From CAVSUR01 sp052143655 (lineage in GTDB: Bacteria; Actinomycetota; Actinomycetes; Streptosporangiales; Streptosporangiaceae): a DNA stretch of 26,007 nt. The first letter of the stretch is position 1, and each line of letters opens with the position of its first letter. The stretch lies in assembly GCA_052143655.1 (NCBI GenBank), contig JBKQSL010000218.1, forward strand, positions 1 to 26,007, read 5' to 3'. Below are positions 15,559-22,162 of this stretch, one piece after another. Both the position numbers and the translations under genes were made by a program. The notes beneath the pieces were generated by a model. It was not told the origin of the DNA and ran no database searches. It saw nothing but the letters and a program-made list of their open reading frames with translations.

Positions 15559-16344
15559 CTAGTGGGCGGGCAGCTCGTAGCTGAGCAGATAGGCGTCGGC
15601 GGCCATGATCGTGTCGCAGACCTCCACGGCCCGGCCCTCGATGTCATAGGCGGTGCGGACCAGGCGGAACACCGGCACGCCGGGCGGCAGGGCCAGCAGC
15701 CGGGCCTCGTCCGGGGTCGGCATCCGGGCAGCGACGTCCTCGGTGAACCGGTCCAGGGTGTGGCCCTGTTCCTCCAGCCGGGCGTAGATGCCACCGGGGC
15801 CCGGGTTGGGATCGGTGATCGGAGTGCCGTCCGCCAGGTCGGCCGGGATATAGGACACAGCCGTCTCCACCGGCCTGCCATCGAGCAGGTAGCGGCGGGA
15901 GCGGATCACGACCTTCTCGCCCTCGGCCGTCTTGAGCCGGTCGGAGACCTCGGCCGGGGCGGGACCGCGGGTGACCTTGATCATGTCGACAGCCGGGGTG
16001 GCGGCGACCTGCCCTGCCTCTACGATGAACGCGGCCTTGCCTTCCTTGCGGTGCCGCTGGGCGAACCGGTCGGAGGCCAGGCGGCGGACCGGCGGCCGGG
16101 CCCGCACGTACACCCCGCGGCCGTGCTCCGCTATTACCAGGCCCTCATCCAGCAGCAGGCGCAGGGCGTTGCGGGCGGTCATCCGGGCGACGCCGTAGTG
16201 GGACATGAGCTGGGCTTCGGAGGGTAGCTGGTCGCCTTCGGCCAGGCCGCCGGTGGCGATGGCGGCGCGCAGGTGGTCGGCGATCTGCTTGTAGACCGGG
16301 CGGTCACTGCCAGGGTCTACGGTCTGGGAGAGCGGCCCGCTCAT
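15559..16344 (-). CDS. GntR-family (HutC/UTRA) transcriptional repressor, KorSA-like
   Basis: This 261-residue regulator has an N-terminal GntR winged helix (about residues 15-80: PVYKQIADHLRAAIATGGL, LPSEAQLMSHYGVARMTARNALRLLLDEGLV) and a C-terminal UTRA effector domain (about 100-255, with RSRRYLLDGRPVETAVSYIP and the EVCDTIMAADAYLLSYEL tail). In pSAM2 the GntR-type KorSA represses pra and its own gene to keep the element integrated; the same role fits here. ATG 16344 has GAGGAG 7 nt upstream. It is divergent from the Nudix gene. Confidence 0.92.
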   Translation of the reverse strand: MSGPLSQTVDPGSDRPVYKQIADHLRAAIATGGLAEGDQLPSEAQLMSHYGVARMTARNALRLLLDEGLVIAEHGRGVYVRARPPVRRLASDRFAQRHRKEGKAAFIVEAGQVAATPAVDMIKVTRGPAPAEVSDRLKTAEGEKVVIRSRRYLLDGRPVETAVSYIPADLADGTPITDPNPGPGGIYARLEEQGHTLDRFTEDVAARMPTPDEARLLALPPGVPVFRLVRTAYDIEGRAVEVCDTIMAADAYLLSYELPAH

Positions 16345-16363
16345 TCCCGACTCCTCAACTCGT

Positions 16364-16385
16364 GCACATGTCTGTAGCTGTTAGC
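16364..16385. promoter_or_regulatory. Operator-like words in the gntR/Nudix divergent region
   Basis: GCACATGTCT (16364-16373) and TGTTAGC (16379-16385) are exact repeats of words in the operator upstream of the Pra-like gene (15521-15530 and 15516-15522). The 61-bp intergenic region serves both divergent genes, so autoregulation of gntR and joint control of the Nudix gene are likely. Confidence 0.55.
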
Positions 16386-16405
16386 CTAGCTCAGGGGTGA
16401 TCACT

Positions 16406-16837
16406 ATGACCAGCCAGTCTCCGCGCCACTCAGTCAGCGTCGCCGGGGTGATCACTGATGACCACGGCCGCGCGCTGCTTATCCAGCGCCGCGACAACGC
16501 CCACTGGGAACCACCCGGCGGCGTCCTGGAGCTGGGCGAGACGATCGAGGACGGGCTGCGCCGCGAGCTGCGCGAGGAAACCGGCCTCGACACCGAACCC
16601 GGCCAGCTCACCGGCGTCTACAAGAACATGACCCGCGGCATCATCGCGCTGGTCTTCCGCTGCAAGATCACCGGGGGAGAGCTGACGCTCAACGGCGAAG
16701 TAGCCGCCTTCCGCTGGGCCACCGCCGCCGAAGTCCGCGAGCTGACCACCGAGGCCTACGCCATCCGCATCCTCGACGCGCTCAACCCCGATAGCGCGCC
16801 CGCGATCCGCCAGCACGATGGCAGCAACCTGATCTAG
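16406..16837 (+). CDS. Nudix hydrolase-family protein, Pif-like
   Basis: This 143-residue protein carries a complete Nudix box GX5EX7REUXEEXGU (GVLELGETIEDGLRRELREETGL, near residues 39-61), so it should bind a divalent metal and cleave a nucleoside-diphosphate-linked compound; the substrate is unknown. In pSAM2 a Nudix-motif protein, Pif, blocks transfer into cells that already carry the element. The position beside the GntR repressor makes a Pif-like role the leading idea. I chose ATG 16406, with AGGGGTGA 5 nt upstream, over the in-frame GTG at 16397 that lies inside this binding site. Confidence 0.88.
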   Translation: MTSQSPRHSVSVAGVITDDHGRALLIQRRDNAHWEPPGGVLELGETIEDGLRRELREETGLDTEPGQLTGVYKNMTRGIIALVFRCKITGGELTLNGEVAAFRWATAAEVRELTTEAYAIRILDALNPDSAPAIRQHDGSNLI

Positions 16838-16890
16838 TGCCGCAGCAGCTAACGTTTGCCCGGTTCCAGCATGCGAAGCCCGAGTGCTGG

Positions 16891-17487
16891 TTACCAGACG
16901 AGCGGGATGAGGCGCTTGTGGTGAGCGGCGTAGCTGCGGTATCTGTCGCCGAGCGCAGCCAGCAGCGCGCGCTCTTCCACGCGGATGCGCCAGACGATGA
17001 TCACTAGCCACAGCACGACGATGACGGCGAAGCTGACCCAGTTCCCCCACAGCACACCGAAGCCGATCATGGCGAGCATCCCGCCCGCATACCCGGGGTG
17101 ACGCAGCACCCGGTACGGGCCTGCCGTCACCACCGGCTGGTCTGGGCTGACCTTGACCGTGAAGGTGAAGTACTGGCCCAGCGCCCAGAAGGACCACAGC
17201 CGCACCGTCACTCCGGTGGCCAGCAGGACCATGCCAACCGCGAACGCGACGCCCGGATGCCCGATGTCGGCGGCCGGTGCGATCGACGGGGCGAGGAAGA
17301 GCATGGTGACCACGGAAGCCACGCTCACCGCGAAGAAGATCCAGAAGCGCCACTCAATCGCCCGGGTCGCCCCCCTGCGCCACCCCAGCTGCCGGAAGAA
17401 CATGATGATCTCCGCGCCGTACCAGGTCAGCAAGACCAGGTAATAGAGCGCGCCAACGGCATGGGTCTGGAAGTAGGGCTGCCACAT
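16891..17487 (-). CDS. Isoprenylcysteine carboxyl methyltransferase-family membrane protein
   Basis: This 198-residue integral membrane protein has about five hydrophobic helices. The SAM-binding core of the ICMT/PEMT-like family is near the C-terminus: VVTAGPYRVLRHPGYAGG, then a hydrophobic hairpin, then RIRVEERALLAALGDRYRSYAAH. Bacterial members methylate unknown lipids or small molecules. ATG 17487 is preferred; the frame extends to a TTG at 17556, but those residues are not family-like. It is cargo relative to the AICE core, convergent to the Nudix gene, with a short CCAGCA/TGCTGG hairpin in the 53-bp gap between them. Confidence 0.82.
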   Translation of the reverse strand: MWQPYFQTHAVGALYYLVLLTWYGAEIIMFFRQLGWRRGATRAIEWRFWIFFAVSVASVVTMLFLAPSIAPAADIGHPGVAFAVGMVLLATGVTVRLWSFWALGQYFTFTVKVSPDQPVVTAGPYRVLRHPGYAGGMLAMIGFGVLWGNWVSFAVIVVLWLVIIVWRIRVEERALLAALGDRYRSYAAHHKRLIPLVW

Positions 17488-17600
17488 CTCCCGCCGACCG
17501 TTCCCCAGGTGAGGGTGTTGCCACCGCACGCTAGCGGGGCGGGCGCAGAGCAGCAACCACCCAGCCTAGGAGGAACCAGGCAAATGTTGGCGGTCACGGC

Positions 17601-17628
17601 ACTAACGATCTTTAAGGGTGGGGGTTAC
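17601..17628. repeat. IS630 left inverted repeat
   Basis: It begins ACTAACGATCTTTAAG and ends GGGGGTTAC, matching the complement of 18697-18724 with one mismatch. The transposase stop codon (17612-17614) lies within it. Confidence 0.85.
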
Positions 17629-18653
17629 AGAAGGGCGTGAGGTCCCGGCGGGTGCTGGCGAGGAACCCGTCGAGGAGGCCGGGCTGGTATTGCATCCGCC
17701 GGAGCCGGGTCTTGACCAGCACGGTGAGCTGGGCGAGGTTGTGCTTGGCCAGGTTGGCCAGGGACCGTTTGAGGTGCGACCAGACCAGCTCGACGGGGTT
17801 GAGCTCGCGGGCGCAGGGCGGGAGCTGGAAGACGGTCACCCGGTCCCGGGCTTGGAGCAGTTCGGTCATGACGCGGCTGAGGTGGGTGTTCAGGTTGTCC
17901 CACACGAGCACGAGCGGGCCGCCGAGCTGCTGGTGCGCGGCGTCCGGCAGCCTCGCGTAATCGGTCTCGGTGAACCCTTTGCGCTGGTCGCTGCGGCACT
18001 GGCGGGCGCGGTGGACCCGGTAGATCAGCCGGGGGCGGCATCCGGGTTTGACCGCGATCAGCGCCGCGAGCGATACCCGCTTGTTGTGCCCGCCGGTCAC
18101 TGTCACTACCGGGGTCTGACCGCGCCGCCCCCAGGTCCGGCCGATCGGCGGACGTAAACCCTGGCCTGATTCGTCTTCGAAGATCAGCCAGGCGCCCAGG
18201 TCCGCCGCGGTCCTTTTACCACCGGCCAGGCCTCCTCCCGCCACGCGGCGATCCGCGCCTCGTCCCGCTCGGCGGCCCGCCGGGCGGGGACCTGCACGCT
18301 CCACCCGACCCGGTGCAACAGCAGGTCCGCCCCGGCCAGGGTGTACTCCACCCGGAACCGGGCCCGGATCACCCCGGTGATCCGCGCCAGCGTCCAGCAC
18401 TGATCCTCATCCCACCCAGCAGCGGCCGGCCCGGCCTGCAGCACTGCCTCCAGCTCGCGCAGCTGCGCCGGGCTGAGCTTGCACCTCGCGCCGCCCGCGC
18501 CCCGCGAGACCAGGGCGGCCCGGCCGCCCGGAACCGCCGGGCCAGCTCCCGGTCACTGACCCCGGACCCGATCAGCTCCGCGGCCGCTAACCGCACCTGC
18601 TCACGCCGGGCCCGCTCCGCCGCGCCCAGCCCGCCGCCATCGGGATACCTCAT
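17612..18653 (-). pseudogene. IS630-family transposase, frameshifted
   Basis: The N-terminus (ATG 18653, MRYPDGGGLGAAERARREQ with a helix-turn-helix start) runs to about 18535. There roughly 50 nt of the second HTH helix region appear deleted and the frame changes. The middle (SPAQLRELEAVLQAGPAAAG to EEAWPVVK) continues in a second frame to an A4 run at 18214-18217. The remainder (RTAADLGAWLIFEDESGQ, the DDE-type VLVWDNLNTH and LNPVELVWSHLKRSLANL blocks, ending TPFCNPHP) is in the third frame. The shift at the A4 run could be programmed -1 slippage or a lost base, but the upstream deletion makes this copy nonfunctional. Confidence 0.88.
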
Positions 18654-18696
18654 GCCTATGAGATACCGCAGACCGCAAGAGCCGTCAGCCCAGCCC

Positions 18697-18724
18697 GTAA
18701 CCCCCACCATTAAAGATCGTTAGT
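18697..18724. repeat. IS630 right inverted repeat
   Basis: It is the mirror of 17601-17628 (27 of 28 positions), reading GTAACCCCCACC...GATCGTTAGT on the plus strand. Confidence 0.85.
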
Positions 18725-18739
18725 CAGCGCGGAGCCCAG

Positions 18740-19103
18740 TTAGCTGCTAGAAAACTCGTCACCTGGAGTAGCTGGCTTTTCGTGAGCGGAGCACTCCTTC
18801 TTTTCTGGCCCAGGGTAATTCGGATGCGGCAGTTGCAGTATGATCCGGAAACAACCCCCGACCTCCTTAGGGCCTGTCAGAGGTACCCCGAATGGAAGTT
18901 GGAATTCTTGACAAAATGCCTCCTTGGCAGGACGGCCTAGCAGCACTATTACTTTGGCTTGTGAAACGGTGATCACTGGACGCAGCCACGACTCTGCGCA
19001 GGTGGCTAGCGCCTCTCTGACTCCGAATTTCTTTGGGCGACTTGCAGTGAACGACCTCGGTGAGTGCGAAGTCACGACCCGCCACCGCATTGGAACCCAG
19101 CAT
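18740..19103 (-). pseudogene. Uracil-DNA-glycosylase-superfamily-like gene, frameshifted
   Basis: Two frames join into one family-like sequence: DFALTEVVHCKSPKEI in the upstream frame (about 19073-19026), then GVREALATCAESWL...AKVIVLLGRPAKEAF and LPHPN in the next frame down to 18740. Removing one base near 19025 restores continuity. The pattern (TEVVHCKSP, a Cys before WL, KVIVLLG..A, LPHPN) resembles the middle and C-terminal motifs of uracil-DNA glycosylases. The N-terminal catalytic region is not evident upstream. The GC content is lower than that of the neighbours, suggesting separate acquisition. It may be a pseudogene or a sequencing error in a diverged gene. Confidence 0.6.
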
Positions 19104-19637
19104 CTCAGTGTGTAGATCCTAAACTCTGCAGGCCGGGTTCGAATGACCTTCCCGCCAAGTTTCCTCAAATGAGTCGCGCTCAGATTCGTGTGCCGCCCCG
19201 GTTGGTGCACCGTCAATTCAGCCTTCTGCCAGGCCTCTGTGTCACTGTGACAACTTTCTCTACGGCTTCAAGGGCACGCCCTGCGGGCGCGCCAGCCGAG
19301 GCCGGGCCAGGCCCGGCAGCCGATCATGAACGCAGTTGATCGCAGCGGGGGAGCGGTGACCGGCGGCCGAGCTGACCGGGTGCAGGGGCTACTGCCCGCG
19401 CCGGTGGCGGCAGTCCTGCCCGCTGCCTCCGCGCTTGGGGAGCGCCCGGCGCGGGCAACTGCCGCCCGGCCGGTCCGCCCCGCACCCGGCCGCCGCCAGC
19501 TCACCACCGCCACGTGCCCCGCAACGCCACCCGTGACCAGTCCGGCACGGACCGACCGAACCGGACAGCGCCGGGCACTGCCTGGCGCGTGCAAAGACTA
19601 CGGCGACGGCCGCCGACCGACCTGATAGCATCACGCG
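19104..19637. other. Stretch without a supportable gene
   Basis: Open frames exist on both strands because of the high GC, but none has a credible start, family resemblance or good codon pattern. The first 150 bp has the lower GC of the adjacent pseudogene and may include its lost N-terminus. From 19260 to 19620 the sequence is very GC-rich. A short -10-like TAGCAT occurs at 19626-19631, just before the next ORF. Confidence 0.4.
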
Positions 19638-19871
19638 ATGCAAGTCGGATTAAAGCCGGTCAGCTCACGCGGGGAATACCTCGTGGATCTTCTGGCAGAC
19701 GGAAACAGCCGCCAGTTCCTCGGAACTGACTCTGATGGGGTCTGGATGTTCCGCGGGGATTTTGAGGGCGCTCTGGAGCGCTACCACAGGAACCTGGCTG
19801 CCGTGGAGCCGGAGTGGACTTCTCACGTGTCAGCGGCGCTATACGACCGACCTTGCCCGCCGTTCCCCTGA
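19638..19871 (+). CDS. Small hypothetical protein
   Basis: This 77-residue protein (MQVGLKPVSSRGEYLVDLL, with an acidic/aromatic middle GVWMFRGDFEGALERYHRN) has no recognised domain. No ribosome binding site precedes the ATG, but TAGCAT at 19626-19631 lies 6 bp upstream, which fits a leaderless transcript starting at the ATG, common in Actinobacteria. Composition is more balanced than in the surrounding spurious frames. Moderate to low confidence that it is real. Confidence 0.5.
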   Translation: MQVGLKPVSSRGEYLVDLLADGNSRQFLGTDSDGVWMFRGDFEGALERYHRNLAAVEPEWTSHVSAALYDRPCPPFP

Positions 19872-20048
19872 GAGTAAGCGTCGGCGCTTAACGGCCAGTG
19901 CCGGTTACTGTACCCGGGGCGCTGCCCCGGACCCCGGCCCTTACTCCGAGATGGGAGAAGGAGGGGGGAGTGCAGGGGTACGGTCACCGCGAGCTGCATC
20001 GGTGCGGGCGGGTCGCCCTCCTCGCAGGCCGCGATCGTGTCACCGTGC

Positions 20049-20127
20049 AAGATCGCAGCTCAAGGGCGCGGCCTGACGGCCACGTCGCTACGCGATGGCG
20101 CAGGCGCCACCCTTGCCCTGCGATCTT
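20049..20127. other. 79-nt branched inverted-repeat structure near attR
   Basis: Outer arms AAGATCGCAG (20049-20058) and CTGCGATCTT (20118-20127) pair perfectly. A 2x2 internal loop is followed by CAAGGG (20061-20066) with CCCTTG (20110-20115). Inside are smaller palindromes (GGCC-TGAC-GGCC, TCGC-TAC-GCGA, GGCGC-AG-GCGCC). It lies in the gene-free 424 bp (19872-20295) before attR, a plausible place for a single-strand origin, a transfer (clt) site or a structured RNA. Confidence 0.5.
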
Positions 20128-20178
20128 CCCCGGAGAGCGTCGGCACCTATCGCGAGGACGAGGGCAGAGCCGAGCAGC

Positions 20179-20198
20179 CGTGCCATGTTCGTGCCACA
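20179..20198. promoter_or_regulatory. Paired 9-bp repeats near attR (candidate arm sites)
   Basis: CGTGCCATG (20179-20187) and CGTGCCACA (20190-20198) repeat with the same 11-bp period and orientation as the pair at 10319-10338. In the excised circle the two pairs would flank attP on either side. Confidence 0.5.
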
Positions 20199-20295
20199 GC
20201 GGCAGGCCGACTGGCGCTCTGTCACGGTCACTCACGCGCAACGGATTCAGGGGGTGACCTGCATGTCCGCAGGTTTGTTCGAGCGCCGAGACGTT

Positions 20296-20338
20296 CTCCT
20301 AAGCAGTAGGTCGCGCGTTCGAGTCGCGCTCGGGGCGC
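20296..20338. repeat. attR: 43-bp direct repeat of the tRNA-Arg 3' half
   Basis: It is identical to 10204-10246. It contains only the anticodon-loop-to-3'-end part of the tRNA, so it is an attachment site and not a second tRNA gene. It marks the right boundary of the AICE. Confidence 0.95.
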
Positions 20339-20484
20339 TCTCAAGCGGCAGGTCAGCACGGCAAGGCCGTCACCAGGATGTGGCTCAGTCCAAGGCCCGT
20401 GCCCGCCCCGTGCCCGTTGGGCTTTGTGGATGCCTGATGACACCAGATCTGCTGACCAGGACGAGCAGCGCTCGCCTTCCATAT

Positions 20485-20521
20485 GCAATTAATTGCCTTC
20501 GGAAGGCGATGCGTCTACAAT
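20485..20521 (+). promoter_or_regulatory. Leaderless promoter with overlapping palindromes (toxin-antitoxin operon)
   Basis: TTGCCT (20493-20498), a 17-bp spacer and TACAAT (20516-20521) form a near-consensus sigma-70-type promoter. The antitoxin ATG starts 6 bp after the -10, so the transcript should be leaderless. Two palindromes overlap it: GCAATTAATTGC (20485-20496) over the -35 and GCCTTC-G-GAAGGC (20495-20507) in the spacer. These are good candidates for autorepression by the ribbon-helix-helix antitoxin. Confidence 0.75.
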
Positions 20522-20527
20522 GAGGCT

Positions 20528-20794
20528 ATGAGCGCGCAGACGCTGGGGTTCGCAGTCCAGCCCGAGGACCGCCCTGTCCTGGACGAACTAGTCGCCTACT
20601 TCGGCGATGGCAACAGGTCTGCTTACCTGCGGGCAACCCTCAAGGTGATGAAGTCGATCATGATCGCTAATCAGCTGCGGGAGGCGCAAGCGTACGGTCA
20701 ACAGCGTACCGCGGAACTAGGCATGGACCCGGCTGACGTGCCGACTCGGATCCAGGAGTTCATGAAGGCGAGTCGCCCGGAGAAGGGTGAATGA
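20528..20794 (+). CDS. Ribbon-helix-helix-like antitoxin (VapB-like)
   Basis: This 88-residue protein has an N-terminal half (TLGFAVQPEDRPVLDELVAYF then NRSAYLRATLKVMK) with the strand-helix-helix pattern of ribbon-helix-helix DNA-binding antitoxins. The charged C-terminal half probably wraps the toxin. ATG 20528 is preferred over the upstream in-frame start at 20483 because the promoter -10 lies only 6 bp before it. Its stop overlaps the PIN gene start as ATGA (20791-20794). It lies 190 bp outside attR. Confidence 0.75.
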   Translation: MSAQTLGFAVQPEDRPVLDELVAYFGDGNRSAYLRATLKVMKSIMIANQLREAQAYGQQRTAELGMDPADVPTRIQEFMKASRPEKGE

Positions 20795-21306
20795 GTCGCC
20801 TCGCGCCGGTCCCTTCCGCAGTTGTCTATGACATCAACGTCCTGGTGACGGCTGCGGCAAGCGGCAATAGCCCATTCCGCTCCTGGCCATCTCCACCGCC
20901 CGTCTCCGGCAATCCCTCAGCCGACTGCCTGGGCATCATCGTGGATGCTGCCGAGTTCGCCCTTTGGCTATCCCCCCACATCACCACGAACATCGACCGG
21001 ATCCTGACTGACTTGTTCAAGTGGGGTGAGCCGGAGGTGGACGCTTACCTGGGGGCGGTCGTCAGGGCAGCAGAGCATAGCGGCGGAGGCGTCCTGGCTG
21101 AAGTTCCACGAACGGTTCACGACTGTCCAGATCATGAGGACAACCTGATCCTCGACCTGGCTGCCGAAGTCGGAGCGCTGATCATGGTCTCGAACGACAC
21201 CGACCTGCTCTCGATGTCTCCGTGGCGCGGTACCCCGATCATCGAGCCAACAGCATTCGCGTCCAAGGTCGACGCCATGCGGCGGCATTCACGGCGACGC
21301 CGGTAG
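20791..21306 (+). CDS. PIN-domain ribonuclease toxin (VapC-like)
   Basis: This 171-residue PIN domain (PIN_3-like) is predicted to be a metal-dependent RNase toxin. The conserved acids are visible: Asp14 in VVYDINVLVTAAASGNSPFR, an acidic position near Glu55, the DHEDN block (Asp114 to Asp117) and SNDTDLL (Asp136, Asp138). The GNSPF motif after the first strand is common in this subgroup. The ATGA overlap with the antitoxin is typical of co-translated toxin-antitoxin pairs. The C-terminal tail is very basic. Its 3' end abuts the integrase remnant. Confidence 0.85.
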   Translation: MSRLAPVPSAVVYDINVLVTAAASGNSPFRSWPSPPPVSGNPSADCLGIIVDAAEFALWLSPHITTNIDRILTDLFKWGEPEVDAYLGAVVRAAEHSGGGVLAEVPRTVHDCPDHEDNLILDLAAEVGALIMVSNDTDLLSMSPWRGTPIIEPTAFASKVDAMRRHSRRRR

Positions 21307-21439
21307 CCCGAGCCGCTACGGCGAAGACGCAGTACCCGCTGGGCCGCCGAGCCGCGTTGCCGAAATCTTCTATAGGAAGAATCAAGGCGACGGCGCAAGC
21401 GCCGCCGCTCCGGTCCCGCCCACGCCGGGCTGCGGCGGA

Positions 21440-21820
21440 GCGCAGGCAGCCATACCCGGCGCCGGAAGTTGCTGTGCCGCAGCGGCTTTCCGGCCGGGCT
21501 GGTGAAGACGAGCCCGTCGTCGCCCGGCGCCGCGAAGCACGCCAGGTGCCACCGGATGATGGAAATGATCACTTCGGGAATCGGCGGGCTCCGTTTGCCC
21601 GCTCTGGACTTGGGCGGCCCGAACTCGAAGCCGCCGCCGCTGACCTCGTTGAGCTGGCGGGTCACCCGGGCTGTGCGCGCGGCCAGGTCGATGGTCATCC
21701 AGTCGCGGCCAGGCGCCGCCCAGGACGCCGCGAACGAACTCACGGGCCTGGCCGACCGATGCCGCCTCGCCCGGGAACCAGTCCGCGGCCAGGACGGCCA
21801 GCCGCTCAACCTGCATGGCC
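21440..21820 (-). pseudogene. Decayed tyrosine integrase remnant related to the AICE integrase
   Basis: In one frame (about 21698-21440) the sequence TARVTRQLNEVSGGGFEFG, PPKS, then VFTSPAGKPLRHSNFRRR and VWLPAL parallels residues 223-300 of the AICE integrase (TVRVARQLTEAPGQ..., VFTSPGAKLLRHGNFRRG, TWLPAL). A second frame upstream (about 21816) holds MQVERLAVLAADW, like the segment before the first catalytic Arg. The catalytic HxLRH and Tyr region is gone. Orientation relative to the tRNA is the same as the intact integrase. It is the relic of an earlier element. Confidence 0.8.
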
Positions 21821-21872
21821 TGTGCCCGCCCGCCGCACGCCGGGCCGCATACCGATAGAGCGGGCAGATCAA

Positions 21873-22149
21873 AGCGGCCCACTACGCCCGTCCGGCACCG
21901 CATGTGGCCGCCTTCCTCGGCGTATCAGTCGCCCGGTCAGGGGCGTCGCCCCGATGGCACGGTTGTGAATGCGCCTGGGTAATCATCTTGCCCGGGTGAG
22001 GTATCGGCGGATGTGATCGCGTGATGATAGCCCGGCAGGCTCGTTCGGGAGGAAGCCCTGCCCGGGCAGGGACGGCCGGGTGCGTGACGGGCCGCCAGAG
22101 CAAATCGCCTGCTCTCGCGTGGGCTGTTAGGCCCCCGAGACTTCGGACT
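21873..22149. other. Intergenic stretch before the ClC gene
   Basis: No supportable gene in about 280 bp. It contains the probable leader of the ClC gene, ending in the strong ribosome binding site AAGGAGG (22150-22156). I see no further copy of the att repeat here. Confidence 0.4.
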
Positions 22150-22162
22150 AAGGAGGGCGCTG

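Larger units (their letters stand above)
17601..18724 (-). mobile_element. Decayed IS630-family insertion sequence
   Basis: Inverted repeats at 17601-17628 and 18697-18724 match at 27 of 28 positions. They enclose a minus-strand IS630-type transposase broken by frame changes. IS630 elements duplicate TA; TA is found two bases inside each end (17603-17604 and 18721-18722), so the true tips may be 17605 and 18720. About 1.12 kb is a normal length. The copy sits inside AICE cargo. Confidence 0.88.
10204..20338. mobile_element. Integrated AICE (pSAM2-type integrative and conjugative element) in tRNA-Arg(CCT)
   Basis: The element is about 10.1 kb and bounded by perfect 43-bp direct repeats. It holds integrase, excisionase, RepSA-like rolling-circle initiator, FtsK/TraSA-like translocase, a Pra-like ORF, a GntR/UTRA repressor and a Nudix gene, the defining set of actinomycete integrative and conjugative elements. 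In pSAM2 these provide site-specific integration, autonomous replication after excision, double-stranded DNA transfer and its control. All core genes except the Nudix gene lie on the minus strand, reading toward the tRNA. The right 3.5 kb is accessory and partly decayed. Core genes look intact, so excision and transfer remain plausible. Confidence 0.93.

Noticed and set aside
19326..19625. Plus-strand 99-residue open frame
   Set aside because: Arg/Ala/Pro-rich, no start signals and no recognisable domain; typical GC-driven chance ORF.
20296..20338. Second tRNA-Arg gene
   Set aside because: Only the anticodon-loop-to-3' portion is present; the 5' acceptor strand and D arm are absent upstream, so it is attR.
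21222..21968. Plus-strand 248-residue open frame
   Set aside because: It is antisense to the integrase remnant and overlaps the PIN toxin; no own features.
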